NCBI GenBank assembly: GCA_020161145.1
Contig: JAIUPQ010000006.1
Span: 186,001-250,000, forward strand
DNA from: Pseudomonadota bacterium
GTDB lineage: Bacteria > Pseudomonadota > Gammaproteobacteria > Burkholderiales > Burkholderiaceae_C
Direction: 5' to 3'
DNA: 64,000 nt
The notes beneath the pieces were generated by a model, which was not told the DNA's origin, made no database searches, and saw nothing but the letters and a program-made list of their open reading frames with translations. Positions 54,818-63,899 of the stretch are shown here, piece after piece. The translations under genes and the position numbers were made by a program. The stretch's first letter is position 1. The number at the start of each line of letters is the position of its first letter.

Positions 54818-57417
54818 TGACCCCTGATCTGGCCCAGCGCCGCACTGCGCTGGCCGCTGGCCGGCAGGCGCTGATCACCAAGCTGCTGGCCAGCCGCCCC
54901 ACCTCACAAGGCACCGCCCGCCACCTGCGCGAGATGACGCAGTTGGTCGACGGTGCGCTGACCGCGCTGTGGCAGCGCAGCCAACTGCCCGACACCTGGG
55001 CGCTGGTGGCCGTGGGGGGTTATGGCCGCGCCGAGCTGTATGCGCACTCGGACGTGGACGTGCTCATCCTCGCGCCCGAGGGCCCGCAGGAGGACTCACC
55101 AGCCCATGCGGCGCTCACCGCCTTCATCACCGCCTGCTGGGATATCGGGCTGGAGATCGGCGCGGCCGTGCGCACCCCGGCCGATTGCCTCAGCGAGTCG
55201 GCAGCCGACGCCACCGTGCAGACCGCCTTGCTGGAATGCCGGCTGCTGACCGGCGCGCGCAAGGTCTACGACGCCTTGCGCACCGCCCACGACGCGGCGC
55301 TGGAGCCCAAGGCCTTCTGGCGCGCCAAGCTGCTGGAGCTGCACCAGCGCCACGCCAAATACGAGGACACGCCTTACGCGCTGGAGCCCAACTGCAAGGA
55401 AAGCCCCGGCGGCCTGCGCGACCTGCAGGTGCTGATCTGGCTGGCCCGGGCGGCCAAGCTGGGCCGCAGCTGGAGCGAAATGGCCGCGCGCGATCTGGTC
55501 ACGCCGTTCGAGGTGCGGCAGTTGCGCCGCCATGAGGCCGTGCTGCAGTCCATCCGCGCCCGGCTGCATGCGCTGGCCGGCCGTCGCGAGGACCGGCTGG
55601 TGTTCGACCTGCAGACCGCCGTGGCGCAGAGCTTCGGCCTGAAGGCCGGCAAGGGCGAGCGCGTCTCGGAGGCGCTGATGCGCCGCTACTACTGGGCGGC
55701 CAAGGCCGTCACCCAGTTGCACCAGATCGTGCTGACCAACCTGGACGAGCGCATCCACGGCACCGAGGCCGCGCCCATGCGCACCATCAACGGCCGCTTC
55801 CGCGACCGCGGCGGCAAGCTGGAGGTGGCCCGCGACGACCTGTATGCGCAATACCCGCACGCCATTCTTGAAACCTTTCTGATCTACGCCCAGACACCGG
55901 GCATCACCGGCCTGTCGGCGCGCACGCTGCGCGCGCTGTACAACCACCGCAGCGTGATGGACGCGGCCTTCCGGCGCGACCCCATGAACCACGAGCTGTT
56001 CATGGACATCCTGCGCCAGCCCAGTGGCCAGACGCATGCGCTGCGGCTGATGAACCAGACCTCGGTGCTGGGGCGCTACCTGTGGGCGTTCCGCCGCATC
56101 GTCGGGCGCATGCAGCACGACCTGTTCCACGTCTACACGGTCGATCAGCACATCCTGATGGTGGTGCGCAACGTGCGGCGCTTCTTCATGCCCGAGCATG
56201 CCCACGAGTACCCGCTGTGCAGCCAGCTGGCGGCGCGCTGGGACAAGCCGTGGCTGATGTACGTGGCCGCCCTCTTCCACGATGTGGCCAAGGGCCGGGG
56301 TGGCGACCATTCCCAGCTGGGTGCCATCGAGGTGCGCCGCTTCGCCCGCGCCCATGGCATCACCGGTGAGGATGCGGCGCTGCTGGAGTTTCTGGTGCGC
56401 CACCACCTGACCCTCAGCACCGTGGCGCAGAAGCAGGATTTGTCCGACCCCGACGTCATCAGCGCCTTCGCCCAGTTGGTGGGCACCGAGCGGCAATTGA
56501 CCGCGCTGTACCTGCTGACCGTCGCCGATGTGCGCGGCACCAGCCCCAAGGTCTGGAATGCCTGGAAGGCCAAGCTGCTGGAAGACCTCTACCGGCTGAC
56601 GCTGCGCGCCCTGGGCGGCGACGCCCCAGGCACCCGCGCCGAGCAACTGGATGCCCGGCGCGCCGAGGCGCTGCGGCTGCTGTCGCTGCGCGCCGTGCCG
56701 GCGGGAGCCGAGACGGCGCTGTGGGCCTCGGCGCACCTGAGCTACTTTGCCCGCCACGAGGCAGCCGACCTGGCCTGGCACGTGCGCGCGCTGCACGAGC
56801 ACCTGCATGGCAGCGAGCCGGTGGTGCGCGCCCGCCCCTCGCCGGTGGGCGAGGGCTTGCAGGTGGTGGTCTACACGCCCGACCAGCCCGACCTGTTCGC
56901 GCGCATCTGCGGCTACTTCGACGGGGTGGACTTCTCCATCCTCGACGCCAAAGTCCACACCACGCGCGACGGCTATGCGCTGGACACCTTCCAGCTCGTC
57001 CACCCCGATGCCCGGGCCGGCCAGCTCAGTGCCTACCGCGACCTGATTGCGCTGGTGGAAAGCCAGCTGGCGGCCGCACTGCGCAGCCAGGCGCCGCTGC
57101 CGGCGCCGCGCAGCGGTCGCGTCTCGCGCCGGGTGCGCTTCTTCCCGGCCAAGCCCGAGGTCACGCTGCAGTCGGACGAGCGCGGCGAACACAGCGTGCT
57201 CGAGGTCACGGCCACCGACCGCTCGGGCCTGCTCTATGGCATCACCCGCGTGCTGGCCCGCCACAAGCTGACGCTGCATCTGGCCAAGATTTCCACCCTG
57301 GGCGAGCGCGTGGAAGACACCTTCCTCATCAGCGGCGAGGCGCTGCGCCGCCCCCGCGAGCAATTGCAACTCGAGAGCGACCTGCTCGACGCCCTGGCGC
57401 CCGAGGCTGCCCAATAA
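54817..57417 (+). CDS. glnD: Bifunctional PII uridylyltransferase / uridylyl-removing enzyme
   Basis: 866 residues. Nucleotidyltransferase motif GGYGRAEL at 67-74 with Asp79 and Asp81, a PII-UT domain, the HD hydrolase motif (ALFHDVAKGRGGDHS, about residue 487), and two C-terminal ACT domains (about 690-760 and 790-866) that sense glutamine. It sets PII modification state and thus nitrogen control, relevant to the ammonia- and glutamate-linked polyamine genes elsewhere in the window. The start is fixed by the overlap with map. Confidence 0.95.
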   Translation: MTPDLAQRRTALAAGRQALITKLLASRPTSQGTARHLREMTQLVDGALTALWQRSQLPDTWALVAVGGYGRAELYAHSDVDVLILAPEGPQEDSPAHAALTAFITACWDIGLEIGAAVRTPADCLSESAADATVQTALLECRLLTGARKVYDALRTAHDAALEPKAFWRAKLLELHQRHAKYEDTPYALEPNCKESPGGLRDLQVLIWLARAAKLGRSWSEMAARDLVTPFEVRQLRRHEAVLQSIRARLHALAGRREDRLVFDLQTAVAQSFGLKAGKGERVSEALMRRYYWAAKAVTQLHQIVLTNLDERIHGTEAAPMRTINGRFRDRGGKLEVARDDLYAQYPHAILETFLIYAQTPGITGLSARTLRALYNHRSVMDAAFRRDPMNHELFMDILRQPSGQTHALRLMNQTSVLGRYLWAFRRIVGRMQHDLFHVYTVDQHILMVVRNVRRFFMPEHAHEYPLCSQLAARWDKPWLMYVAALFHDVAKGRGGDHSQLGAIEVRRFARAHGITGEDAALLEFLVRHHLTLSTVAQKQDLSDPDVISAFAQLVGTERQLTALYLLTVADVRGTSPKVWNAWKAKLLEDLYRLTLRALGGDAPGTRAEQLDARRAEALRLLSLRAVPAGAETALWASAHLSYFARHEAADLAWHVRALHEHLHGSEPVVRARPSPVGEGLQVVVYTPDQPDLFARICGYFDGVDFSILDAKVHTTRDGYALDTFQLVHPDARAGQLSAYRDLIALVESQLAAALRSQAPLPAPRSGRVSRRVRFFPAKPEVTLQSDERGEHSVLEVTATDRSGLLYGITRVLARHKLTLHLAKISTLGERVEDTFLISGEALRRPREQLQLESDLLDALAPEAAQ

Positions 57418-57418
57418 T
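57413..57418 (+). promoter_or_regulatory. -10-like AATAAT 6 nt before the DUF2189 gene
   Basis: AATAAT overlaps the glnD stop codon and ends exactly 6 nt before the ATG at 57425, the same spacing as at other starts in this window. Confidence 0.35.
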
Positions 57419-57424
57419 GGCGCC

Positions 57425-58225
57425 ATGTCACACCCCTACTCCGAGCGCGCGCTGCGCGAGTCGCTGCGCTTTGACGTCCCGCACGCCAACCCTGCGCACC
57501 TGAGCACCTGGCTGACGCGCGGCTGGCGCGACTTCATGCGCTGCCCCCTGCCCGGCCTGTTGTACGGCGTGCTGCTGGCCACATTCGGCTGGTTTTTGCT
57601 GTGGCTGGCGCGCGATCACTTCTGGTTTCTGGCCGGCGCGTTTTCAGGCTTTCTGCTGGTGGCACCCATTGCGGCCACCGGCATTTACGCGGTGAGCCGG
57701 GCGCTGGAGCGCGGCCGCCCCGCCAACCTGGCCACCGCCCTGGCGGCCTGGCAGCCGGGCAAGCGGCGGCTGGTGGTGTTCGGCCTGCTGCTGGCGCTGG
57801 CAGGCACCGGCTGGGTGCTGACCTCGGCCGCCTTCATCACCGCTTTTGCCCCCGAGCCGGTGCGCACGCCGGCTGACTTTCTGCGTGTGGTGGTGCTGGC
57901 CAAAGAGGGTTGGTTGTTCGAGCTGTGGGTGTTGTTTGGCGCGCTGGGCGTGCTGCCGGTCTACGGCTCCAGCGTGGTGGCCATTCCGCTGCTGCTGGAC
58001 CAGCGCGTGGGCGTGCTGGCCGCCGTGCTGACGAGCTGGCGCGTCATCATCGCCCATCCCATTTCCATGGCGTTGTGGGCCGGCGTGCTGCTGGGCCTCA
58101 CCGGCCTGGGCATGATCACGGGGCTGCTGGGCCTGATCGTCATCGCGCCCTGGCTGGCGCATGCGTCCTGGCACGTCTACCGCGATCTGGTGCGAGCCCC
58201 GGCCGAGACGCAGGAGGCCGCCTGA
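57425..58225 (+). CDS. DUF2189 integral membrane protein
   Basis: 266 residues with about six membrane helices. The start (WLTRGWRDFMRCPLPGLLYGVLLATFGW) and GFLLVAPIAATGIYAVSRALERG match the DUF2189 family. Function unknown. It begins 7 bases after glnD, and its stop shares one base with the next ATG. Confidence 0.87.
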   Translation: MSHPYSERALRESLRFDVPHANPAHLSTWLTRGWRDFMRCPLPGLLYGVLLATFGWFLLWLARDHFWFLAGAFSGFLLVAPIAATGIYAVSRALERGRPANLATALAAWQPGKRRLVVFGLLLALAGTGWVLTSAAFITAFAPEPVRTPADFLRVVVLAKEGWLFELWVLFGALGVLPVYGSSVVAIPLLLDQRVGVLAAVLTSWRVIIAHPISMALWAGVLLGLTGLGMITGLLGLIVIAPWLAHASWHVYRDLVRAPAETQEAA

Positions 58226-58443
58226 TGTTTGGCTTCACCGAAGAGCAGATCGCATGGTTCGGCATGACGGTGGGTGTCGCCGGCTTCATGCTCTACATGG
58301 TGTTCATCATCTTCCAGCTCGCGCGCGAGTCCAAGGCCGGGCGCTTTGGCACCTTCGTGCTCTTTCTGGGCCTGGGCGTGGGGCTGATCGGCTTCGTGGC
58401 CAAGGGCGTCATCAAGTTCTTCATGGCGGGGCTGGACCAGTAG
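58225..58443 (+). CDS. DUF2788 small membrane protein
   Basis: 72 residues with two membrane helices (about 10-30 and 45-65). MFGFTEEQIAWFGMTVGVAGFM is the family's characteristic start. Function unknown. The ATG overlaps the preceding TGA by one base (TGATG), with GGAGG upstream. Convergent with the prolyl oligopeptidase gene. Confidence 0.85.
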   Translation: MFGFTEEQIAWFGMTVGVAGFMLYMVFIIFQLARESKAGRFGTFVLFLGLGVGLIGFVAKGVIKFFMAGLDQ

Positions 58444-58462
58444 GCCAGCCCCGCCATCCGGC

Positions 58463-60634
58463 TCAGCGCTTGGGCGCGAAAGCCGCGTCGCCGAACTGCC
58501 AGAGGAAGAAGCTCCACACATCGGCCGTCTCGTCCAGCCGCTGCGAGACGCTGGAGCCCATGCCGTGGCCGGCCTCGAAGTCCACCCGCAACAGCGCCGG
58601 CTTGCCCTTGGCCAGGCCGTCCGGGTTGGCAGCCTGCAGGCGGGCGGCAAACTTGGCCGGAATCCAGGCCTCCACGCGCGGGTCGTTGGCGCCGGTGGTG
58701 ACGATGACGGCCGGGTAGCTGCGGCCGTCCTGCACCCGGTGGTAGGGGCTGAGCGCATACATGCTCTTGAAATGCGCCGGGTTGGTGACGGTGCCGAACT
58801 CGGCCACGTTGGGCGCACCGTTGGGCGTGAGCTCCATGCGCAGCATGTCGGACAGGCCCACCGCGCTTTGCGCCGCCGCCAGCAAGTCCGGGCGCTGGGT
58901 GACGGTGCCGCCGATGGTGATGCCGCCTGCGCTGCCGCCGGTGCCGGCCAGTTTGGCCGGTGAGGTGTATTTGTTGGCGATCAGCCATTCGGCGCAGGCG
59001 ATGAAGTCCGACACCGTGTTTTGCTTGGTGGCGATGTGGCCGCCCTGGTGCCACGCCTCACCCAGCTCGCCGCCACCGCGCACATGGCAGGTGGCCAGCA
59101 CGCCGCCGCGCTCCACCCAGGCCAGCCGGGTGGCCGCAAAGCGCGGCTCCAGCGTGATGCCGTAGGCACCGTAGCCGGTCAGGATGGTGGGGCGCTGGCC
59201 GTCCAGCGCCACGTCTTTGGGCGCGACGATGGACAGCGGCACCATCACGCCGTCATGGCTCTTGACCATGACCTGGCGCGCGGTCACGCCGGTCATGGCC
59301 ACCGCCGCCGGCTTCTGGATGGACAGCACGCGCGGCTTGGCATCCGGCTTGCGCGCATCCAGCAACAGGCTTTGCGGCGCCTGGGTCCAGCCCTCCAGCA
59401 GCACCAGCACCTGGCCGTTCTTCAGGGCGTTGACGCTGCGCAGCGTGCCGTCAAAAGGCAGGGCCACCGTGGTGACAGTGCCCTGTTTGCGATCCACCCG
59501 CCACAGCTTGCTGACGCCCGCGTCCAGCGCCCTCACATAGACTGCATCGTCGCCCACCTCCAGGTCGCGCAACACGGTGTCCCCGGCCGGCAGCACGACT
59601 TTGAACTTGGCGTCGGGCCGGCTCAGGTCCAGGCTCACCAGCTCGCGGCGCGAGGCCGTCTTCTGCGTCAGCGCATAGAGGGTGTGACCCGCCAGGGCCG
59701 CACGGACGACCCGGTCTTCGGGCCGGATCACGCGGCGCCAGGGCGTGGTGGCACCTTTCAACTGCTTGAGCGATGCCACCCAGTAAGAGCGGTCCACCGC
59801 GTCGCCGTGCAGCACTTCGGCCAGCGCCCAATCCGAGCCCTTGGCCAGATGCACATAAGGCAGGTCGGGGATGGCGAACGGCTGGCTGGCGCTCACCTCC
59901 CAGCCGAACAAGGCCGCGTCCCTGGCCGCGTCCTGGCCCAGCTTGTGCAGGTAGACCGCGCTCTTGTTGTAGCGCTCATCGGCCGGGTGGCGGTTGTAGG
60001 CGAAGCCGGACGCGTCGGCCAGCCAGGCCACGCCACCCTCGTTCAAGCCGGTGCGGTCGATGGCTTCACTGAGGAATTTGCCGCTGGTCAGATCCAGCAC
60101 GCGCAGCACGCTGTTTTCCGAGCCGCCCTTGGACAGGCCCAGCGCCAGCAGCTTGCCATTGGGCGCGGCGCTGTACCAGTCGATGGCGTGCTTGCCCGGC
60201 TCACCGGGCAGGTTGTTGGGATCCAGCAGCTCCCGCTCGGCGCCGTCCAGCCCCTGGCGCAACCACAGCCGCGCCTGGTCCTGGCCCGGCGTGCGTTTCA
60301 GGTAGAACAGCTGGTCCGCCACCACCTGATAGTCGGCGGTGAACTCCCCCGCATCCGACAGCTGACCCAGGCGCTCCCGCAGCGCAGCGCGGCCAGGCAA
60401 CTGGCCCAGCACCTCGGCGGCCAGCGCGGTCTGCGCCCGCATCCAGGCCTGGAATTCGGGCGACTGCATGTTCTCCATCCAGCGGTAGGGATCGACCACC
60501 ACGGTGCCGTGATAGGTGTCGCTGACGGGCTTTTGCGGGGTGGCCGGGTAGGCCGTCGGGTTTTGCGCCTGCGCGGACACGCTCAGGCAGGCGCCGGCCA
60601 GCGCACTGGCTTTAACTAGGGTATGGAGGTTCAT
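58463..60634 (-). CDS. Exported prolyl oligopeptidase-family serine peptidase
   Basis: 723 residues with a signal peptide cleaved near AQA-QN (residue 23). An N-terminal seven-blade propeller region (YRWMENMQSPEFQAWM and blade-like repeats to about 420) precedes an alpha/beta hydrolase domain with Ser568 in GTGGSAGG, Asp in TGANDPRV and His in EAGHGMG. Family S9A enzymes cut after proline in short peptides. Periplasmic location is inferred from the signal. An IS remnant lies just upstream. Confidence 0.92.
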   Translation of the reverse strand: MNLHTLVKASALAGACLSVSAQAQNPTAYPATPQKPVSDTYHGTVVVDPYRWMENMQSPEFQAWMRAQTALAAEVLGQLPGRAALRERLGQLSDAGEFTADYQVVADQLFYLKRTPGQDQARLWLRQGLDGAERELLDPNNLPGEPGKHAIDWYSAAPNGKLLALGLSKGGSENSVLRVLDLTSGKFLSEAIDRTGLNEGGVAWLADASGFAYNRHPADERYNKSAVYLHKLGQDAARDAALFGWEVSASQPFAIPDLPYVHLAKGSDWALAEVLHGDAVDRSYWVASLKQLKGATTPWRRVIRPEDRVVRAALAGHTLYALTQKTASRRELVSLDLSRPDAKFKVVLPAGDTVLRDLEVGDDAVYVRALDAGVSKLWRVDRKQGTVTTVALPFDGTLRSVNALKNGQVLVLLEGWTQAPQSLLLDARKPDAKPRVLSIQKPAAVAMTGVTARQVMVKSHDGVMVPLSIVAPKDVALDGQRPTILTGYGAYGITLEPRFAATRLAWVERGGVLATCHVRGGGELGEAWHQGGHIATKQNTVSDFIACAEWLIANKYTSPAKLAGTGGSAGGITIGGTVTQRPDLLAAAQSAVGLSDMLRMELTPNGAPNVAEFGTVTNPAHFKSMYALSPYHRVQDGRSYPAVIVTTGANDPRVEAWIPAKFAARLQAANPDGLAKGKPALLRVDFEAGHGMGSSVSQRLDETADVWSFFLWQFGDAAFAPKR

Positions 60635-60682
60635 GGTGGGGCTGGGTTGGGTGAGGGACTGGGGGGACCGAGGAGCTGCATC

Positions 60683-60808
60683 CTAAACAACAGCGCATAT
60701 CGAGCCGCCAGAGTGGTCTTGTCCTGCGGCATGACGCTGCTGGGGGCTGACGCAGTGGATGTCACGGTGCCGGTGATCGACGTTGGTCCAGCGCACGAAC
60801 TCAGCCAG
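60683..60808 (-). pseudogene. Degenerate C-terminal fragment of an IS3-family transposase
   Basis: Read leftwards from about 60808, the frame gives LAEFVRWTNVDHRH, then DIHCVSPQQRHAAGQD, which matches the C-terminal end of IS3-family OrfB integrases (FVxWYNxxHRHSxIxxVxPxQRHxGQD). After GQD the homology continues in another frame as LAARYALLFRMQ, resembling the usual LAARHALY tail, so there is a frameshift; the first frame ends at a TAG (60683-60685). The fragment touches the 3' end of the malY-like gene. The upstream integrase core is absent, so it is a relic. Confidence 0.65.
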
Positions 60809-62003
60809 CGTCGATGGCCACCACCAACCTGTTCAAGGCCGCTTCAATCTGAGCACGGGGACATGCCAGATTGAGCCTGACGCATTGCGCGCCGTTTTCG
60901 ACAAACATCTCGCCCCCTTCGAGAATCAGGCCAGCCTTTTCGAGAAAGAACCGGGTCAGGTTGACCGAGGCACCAAAATAGGCGCTCAAGTCCACCCACG
61001 CCAGATACGTGGCCTGCGGAATCTGGAACCGCGCCCTGGGAAGCCGTTGCGTGAGATAGCGCTGCATGAGCGCAAAGTTGTCGTCCAGGTATAGCCTCAG
61101 CGCCTCAAGCCAGGCTTCGCCGTCCCTGTAGGCCCCAACCGCCGCGGCAAGGCTCAGCGGATTCACGAACGGATAGTGCCTGCGCTTCCAGGCGGCGCGC
61201 AGCTCGGGATCAGGAATCACCACCGTGGCAATCATCATCCCGGCCAGGTTGAACGTTTTGCTCACCGCCATGCAGGTGATGATGTCCTTGCTGCCCGGGA
61301 ATAGCTTGGCCATGGGCACATGCTTCACGCCCGAGCGAGTCAGGTCGCAGTGAATCTCGTCGGAGACGATCTTGACGCCATTGGCAAGACACAGCTCACC
61401 CATGCGCCGCAACTCCGCCTCGGTCCAGACACGTCCGGTCGGGTTGTGGGGATGACACAGGAAGAACAGTTTGACAGCCGGGTCGCGAACCTTGCGCTCG
61501 AAGTCTTCGAAGTCAATTTCGTAGCCCCCATCCTCCCTTCTGCGCAGAGGCGAGGTTTCCAGCACCCTGCCGCGCTGAACGGCCGCATGCTTGAAGTAGC
61601 CATACGAAGGCGTAAGGCTGAGCACCTTGTCGCCGGGACCGCAGACGTATTCGACAAGGCCGAAGAGCGCGGGGATCACCCCCAGGGATATCTGCATCTG
61701 TTCGCGATCAAAGCGCCAGCCGTGCCGCCGGTCGCACCACGCACTGAAGGCGTCGTACAGCTGGTCGTCGAAGTTCATCGTGTACCCGAAGATGGGATGC
61801 GCCAGCCGCTCACGCATGGCGCCAATGGCGGCCTCTGGCGCAGCGAACTGCATATCAGCGACCCACATGGACACCAGCTCCGTCGCGGCCACCTGCAACG
61901 GCGGCATCAACGGTTCGGCTCCGAACAGGTAGTGCTCGTAACCGTCCGCCACAAGCGCGTTGGTGCCCTGGCGCGAGATCGTTTGATCAAAATCGAACGT
62001 CAT
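60801..62003 (-). CDS. MalY/PatB-type PLP-dependent cystathionine beta-lyase/aminotransferase
   Basis: 400 residues. Fold-type I PLP enzyme: SLGVIPALFGLVEYVCGPGD, HNPTGR at 186-191, Asp215 in SDEIHCDL and the PLP lysine Lys249 in VSKTFNLAG. The N-terminal TISRQGTNALVADGYEHYLFG and MWVADMQF are typical of the MalY/PatB group, which cleave carbon-sulfur bonds or transaminate. An AGGAAG site precedes the ATG. Codons here are less extremely GC-rich than in neighbours, and a transposase relic overlaps its end, both compatible with acquisition. Divergent from an Lrp-type regulator. Confidence 0.87.
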   Translation of the reverse strand: MTFDFDQTISRQGTNALVADGYEHYLFGAEPLMPPLQVAATELVSMWVADMQFAAPEAAIGAMRERLAHPIFGYTMNFDDQLYDAFSAWCDRRHGWRFDREQMQISLGVIPALFGLVEYVCGPGDKVLSLTPSYGYFKHAAVQRGRVLETSPLRRREDGGYEIDFEDFERKVRDPAVKLFFLCHPHNPTGRVWTEAELRRMGELCLANGVKIVSDEIHCDLTRSGVKHVPMAKLFPGSKDIITCMAVSKTFNLAGMMIATVVIPDPELRAAWKRRHYPFVNPLSLAAAVGAYRDGEAWLEALRLYLDDNFALMQRYLTQRLPRARFQIPQATYLAWVDLSAYFGASVNLTRFFLEKAGLILEGGEMFVENGAQCVRLNLACPRAQIEAALNRLVVAIDAG

Positions 62004-62394
62004 AAAAATCTTCCTATCCTGATGCAGCTTGGGTGCATGGGTTTGAACGCGACGGAGTCTTGGCTCCTGCATCGGCGTCCGTGACCGGCAACTCTTTCTG
62101 GCTACTCCATGTCAGTTCGGCAGGAGCGCTGGACCAGGCCGACGGAGGCCATTGGGAGTGACGTCGCCGATGCACGTCTTGCTCGATATTTTGCGAATCC
62201 ATACGAGAAATTTGATTTCAAAAAATTCTCAAATGAGTTTGAATTGGTTAATAAAATTAGAAGAAAGCCATCTCTCTGACGCCGGTTGATGGATTCCGGC
62301 CCGCGCTGCCAGCAGCGCACGGTCGAGCGCCATACCAGCAACCAGCCCTTTCGCTCGATTTGGCCCATTTGCACCCACTTTGGGAGGATCTGAC
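62004..62394. promoter_or_regulatory. 391-bp AT-rich intergenic region between malY-like and lrp-like genes
   Basis: This gap is markedly AT-rich between about 62180 and 62270. It contains an imperfect 26-bp palindrome at 62205-62230 (GAGAAATTT / AAATTCTC arms) and a TTCAAA (62217-62222) / TTTGAA (62238-62243) pair, likely operators for the divergent Lrp-type protein. At 62191-62207 it carries TTGCGAATCCATACGAG, nearly the same as the right end of the 103-bp element at 32060. A short frame at 62109-62279 is listed separately. Confidence 0.5.
62109..62279 (+). CDS. Possible 56-residue protein in the malY/lrp spacer
   Basis: An ATG-started frame ending in TGA at 62277-62279. The residues read protein-like in the second half (ARYFANPYEKFDFKKFSNEF, charged and aromatic), but there is no ribosome-binding site, the codons are AT-rich unlike any neighbour, and operator-like palindromes lie inside it. 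It may be a relic of an imported gene or chance. Confidence 0.22.
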   Translation: MSVRQERWTRPTEAIGSDVADARLARYFANPYEKFDFKKFSNEFELVNKIRRKPSL

Positions 62395-62856
62395 ATGGCG
62401 GAGTTGGACAAAACGGATCGCGCGATCCTTCGGCTTCTGCAAGCCGACGGTCGGCTGGCCAACGCGGAGATCGCGTCGCACGTCGCGCTCTCACCGCCAG
62501 CAAGCTGGAAGCGGCTCAAGCGCCTGGAGGAGAAGGTGATCCGTGGCTATCACGCCTCGCTGGAGCCAAAGGAGCTGGGGCTAGGGCTGTTTGCGTTCGT
62601 CAGCATCCTGCTCGACGACCATTCCGAGAAGGCGATGAACCGCTTCGAGAGCGACGTCATGGCCTTGCCGAATGTGATCGCCTGCCACAACGTCTCGGGC
62701 AAGTACGACTACCTGCTGCAGGTGGTCGCAACCGACATGGAGGCGTTCCATGAGCTGGCCCTGAACAAGATCCTTCGCAGGCTCGGCAACGTCAAGGAGA
62801 TGTACACCGGCTTCTCACTCAAGGAAATCAAGCGGTCGACAAGCCTTCCACTCTGA
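62395..62856 (+). CDS. Lrp/AsnC-family transcriptional regulator
   Basis: 153 residues. Helix-turn-helix LDKTDRAILRLLQADGRLANAEIASHVALSPPASWKRLKRLEE (about 4-46) and AsnC ligand domain with CHNVSGKYDYLLQV (effector pocket). A GGGAGG site 8 nt before the ATG fixes the start. As a divergent neighbour of the malY-like gene it probably controls that gene in response to an amino acid (cysteine/methionine-type would fit). Confidence 0.9.
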   Translation: MAELDKTDRAILRLLQADGRLANAEIASHVALSPPASWKRLKRLEEKVIRGYHASLEPKELGLGLFAFVSILLDDHSEKAMNRFESDVMALPNVIACHNVSGKYDYLLQVVATDMEAFHELALNKILRRLGNVKEMYTGFSLKEIKRSTSLPL

Positions 62857-63019
62857 CAGCAACGCTATGTGGCCAGGGTGTCGCAAAGGCCTGCGAAGGT
62901 CTCTTCTACCTGTCTTGCACCACCCAAGTGGGGACTCTGCGCAGGCCACCGCTTCCTCAAACAACCCATCTCGGAGCGCCTGGACGGCAGGAGCCGAATA
63001 GGGGCCACCAGCCGGAATG

Positions 63020-63045
63020 AAAAAGCCCCGTCGAAACGGGGCTTT
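63020..63045 (-). terminator. Intrinsic terminator of the phaC-phaB transcript
   Basis: A 10-bp perfect stem (AAAGCCCCGT at 63022-63031 and ACGGGGCTTT at 63036-63045, loop CGAA) is followed on the minus strand by a T run (63020-63024 read as TTTTT). It lies 30 bases after the phaB stop. Confidence 0.9.
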
Positions 63046-63074
63046 GCACAAGGCCTGGTGGCGCCTGTGGGGGT

Positions 63075-63812
63075 TCAGCCCATGTGCAGGCCGCCGTTGC
63101 ACGAGAAGTTGGCGCCGGTGGTGAAACCCGCGTCGTTGCCGGCCAACCAGGCCACGATGGAGCCGATTTCCTCGGGCGCGCCCAGGCGCTTGACCGGGAT
63201 GGTGGCAATGATCTTGTCCAGCACCTCAGGCTTGATGGCACGCACCATGTCGGTGCCGATGTAGCCGGGGCTGACGGTGTTGACCGTCACGCCCTTGTTG
63301 GCCAGCTCCTGCGCCAGCGCCATGGCAAAACCGTGCATACCGGCTTTGGCAGCCGAGTAGTTGGTCTGGCCGGCCTGGCCTTTTTCGCCGTTGACCGAGC
63401 TGATCTGGATGATGCGGCCCCAGCCCCGCTCCACCATGTCGGGCACGACCTGCTTGGTCACGTTGAACATGGAGTTGAGGTTGGTGTCGATGACGGCCTT
63501 CCAGTCTTCGGGGCTCATCTTCAGGAACATGCGGTCTTTGGTGATGCCGGCGTTGTTGACCAGCACGTCGATGGCGCCATGTTCGCTCTTGGCCTTGGCA
63601 AACGCATCCACGGTGGATTGCCAGTCGGCCACGTTGCCCACCGAGGCGTAGAAGGTGTAGCCCTCGGCTTTTTGCTCGCCCAGCCACTTCTCGGTGTCGC
63701 GGCTGGGGCCGGCACCGGCGATGACTTTGTAGCCCTCTTTGGCCAAACGGCGGCAGATTGCCGTGCCGATGCCGCCCATGCCACCGGTGACGTAGGCCAC
63801 TTTCTGACTCAT
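63075..63812 (-). CDS. phaB: Acetoacetyl-CoA reductase (NADPH)
   Basis: 245 residues. Short-chain dehydrogenase with TGGMGGIG at 9-16, NNAG at 86-89, the catalytic Ser/Tyr/Lys in ISSVNG...NYSAAK (Tyr152, Lys156) and the C-terminal GANFSCNGGLHMG typical of PhaB. It makes (R)-3-hydroxybutyryl-CoA for PHB synthesis. A GAGCAA-type site precedes the ATG. phaC ends 87 bases upstream on the same strand; the thiolase gene phaA is not between them. Confidence 0.94.
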   Translation of the reverse strand: MSQKVAYVTGGMGGIGTAICRRLAKEGYKVIAGAGPSRDTEKWLGEQKAEGYTFYASVGNVADWQSTVDAFAKAKSEHGAIDVLVNNAGITKDRMFLKMSPEDWKAVIDTNLNSMFNVTKQVVPDMVERGWGRIIQISSVNGEKGQAGQTNYSAAKAGMHGFAMALAQELANKGVTVNTVSPGYIGTDMVRAIKPEVLDKIIATIPVKRLGAPEEIGSIVAWLAGNDAGFTTGANFSCNGGLHMG

Positions 63813-63899
63813 TGCTTGCTCCTCTTTCGTCGTGGAAAAACCCATGCCTACTATGGCGCGGGTGGTTGGGGGCGCATCCCCGGATTTACCCGTGACGCT

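Noticed and set aside
62815-63102. Minus-strand frame between the lrp-like gene and phaB
   Set aside because: It runs through the phaB terminator hairpin and the phaB 3' end, with no recognisable protein features.
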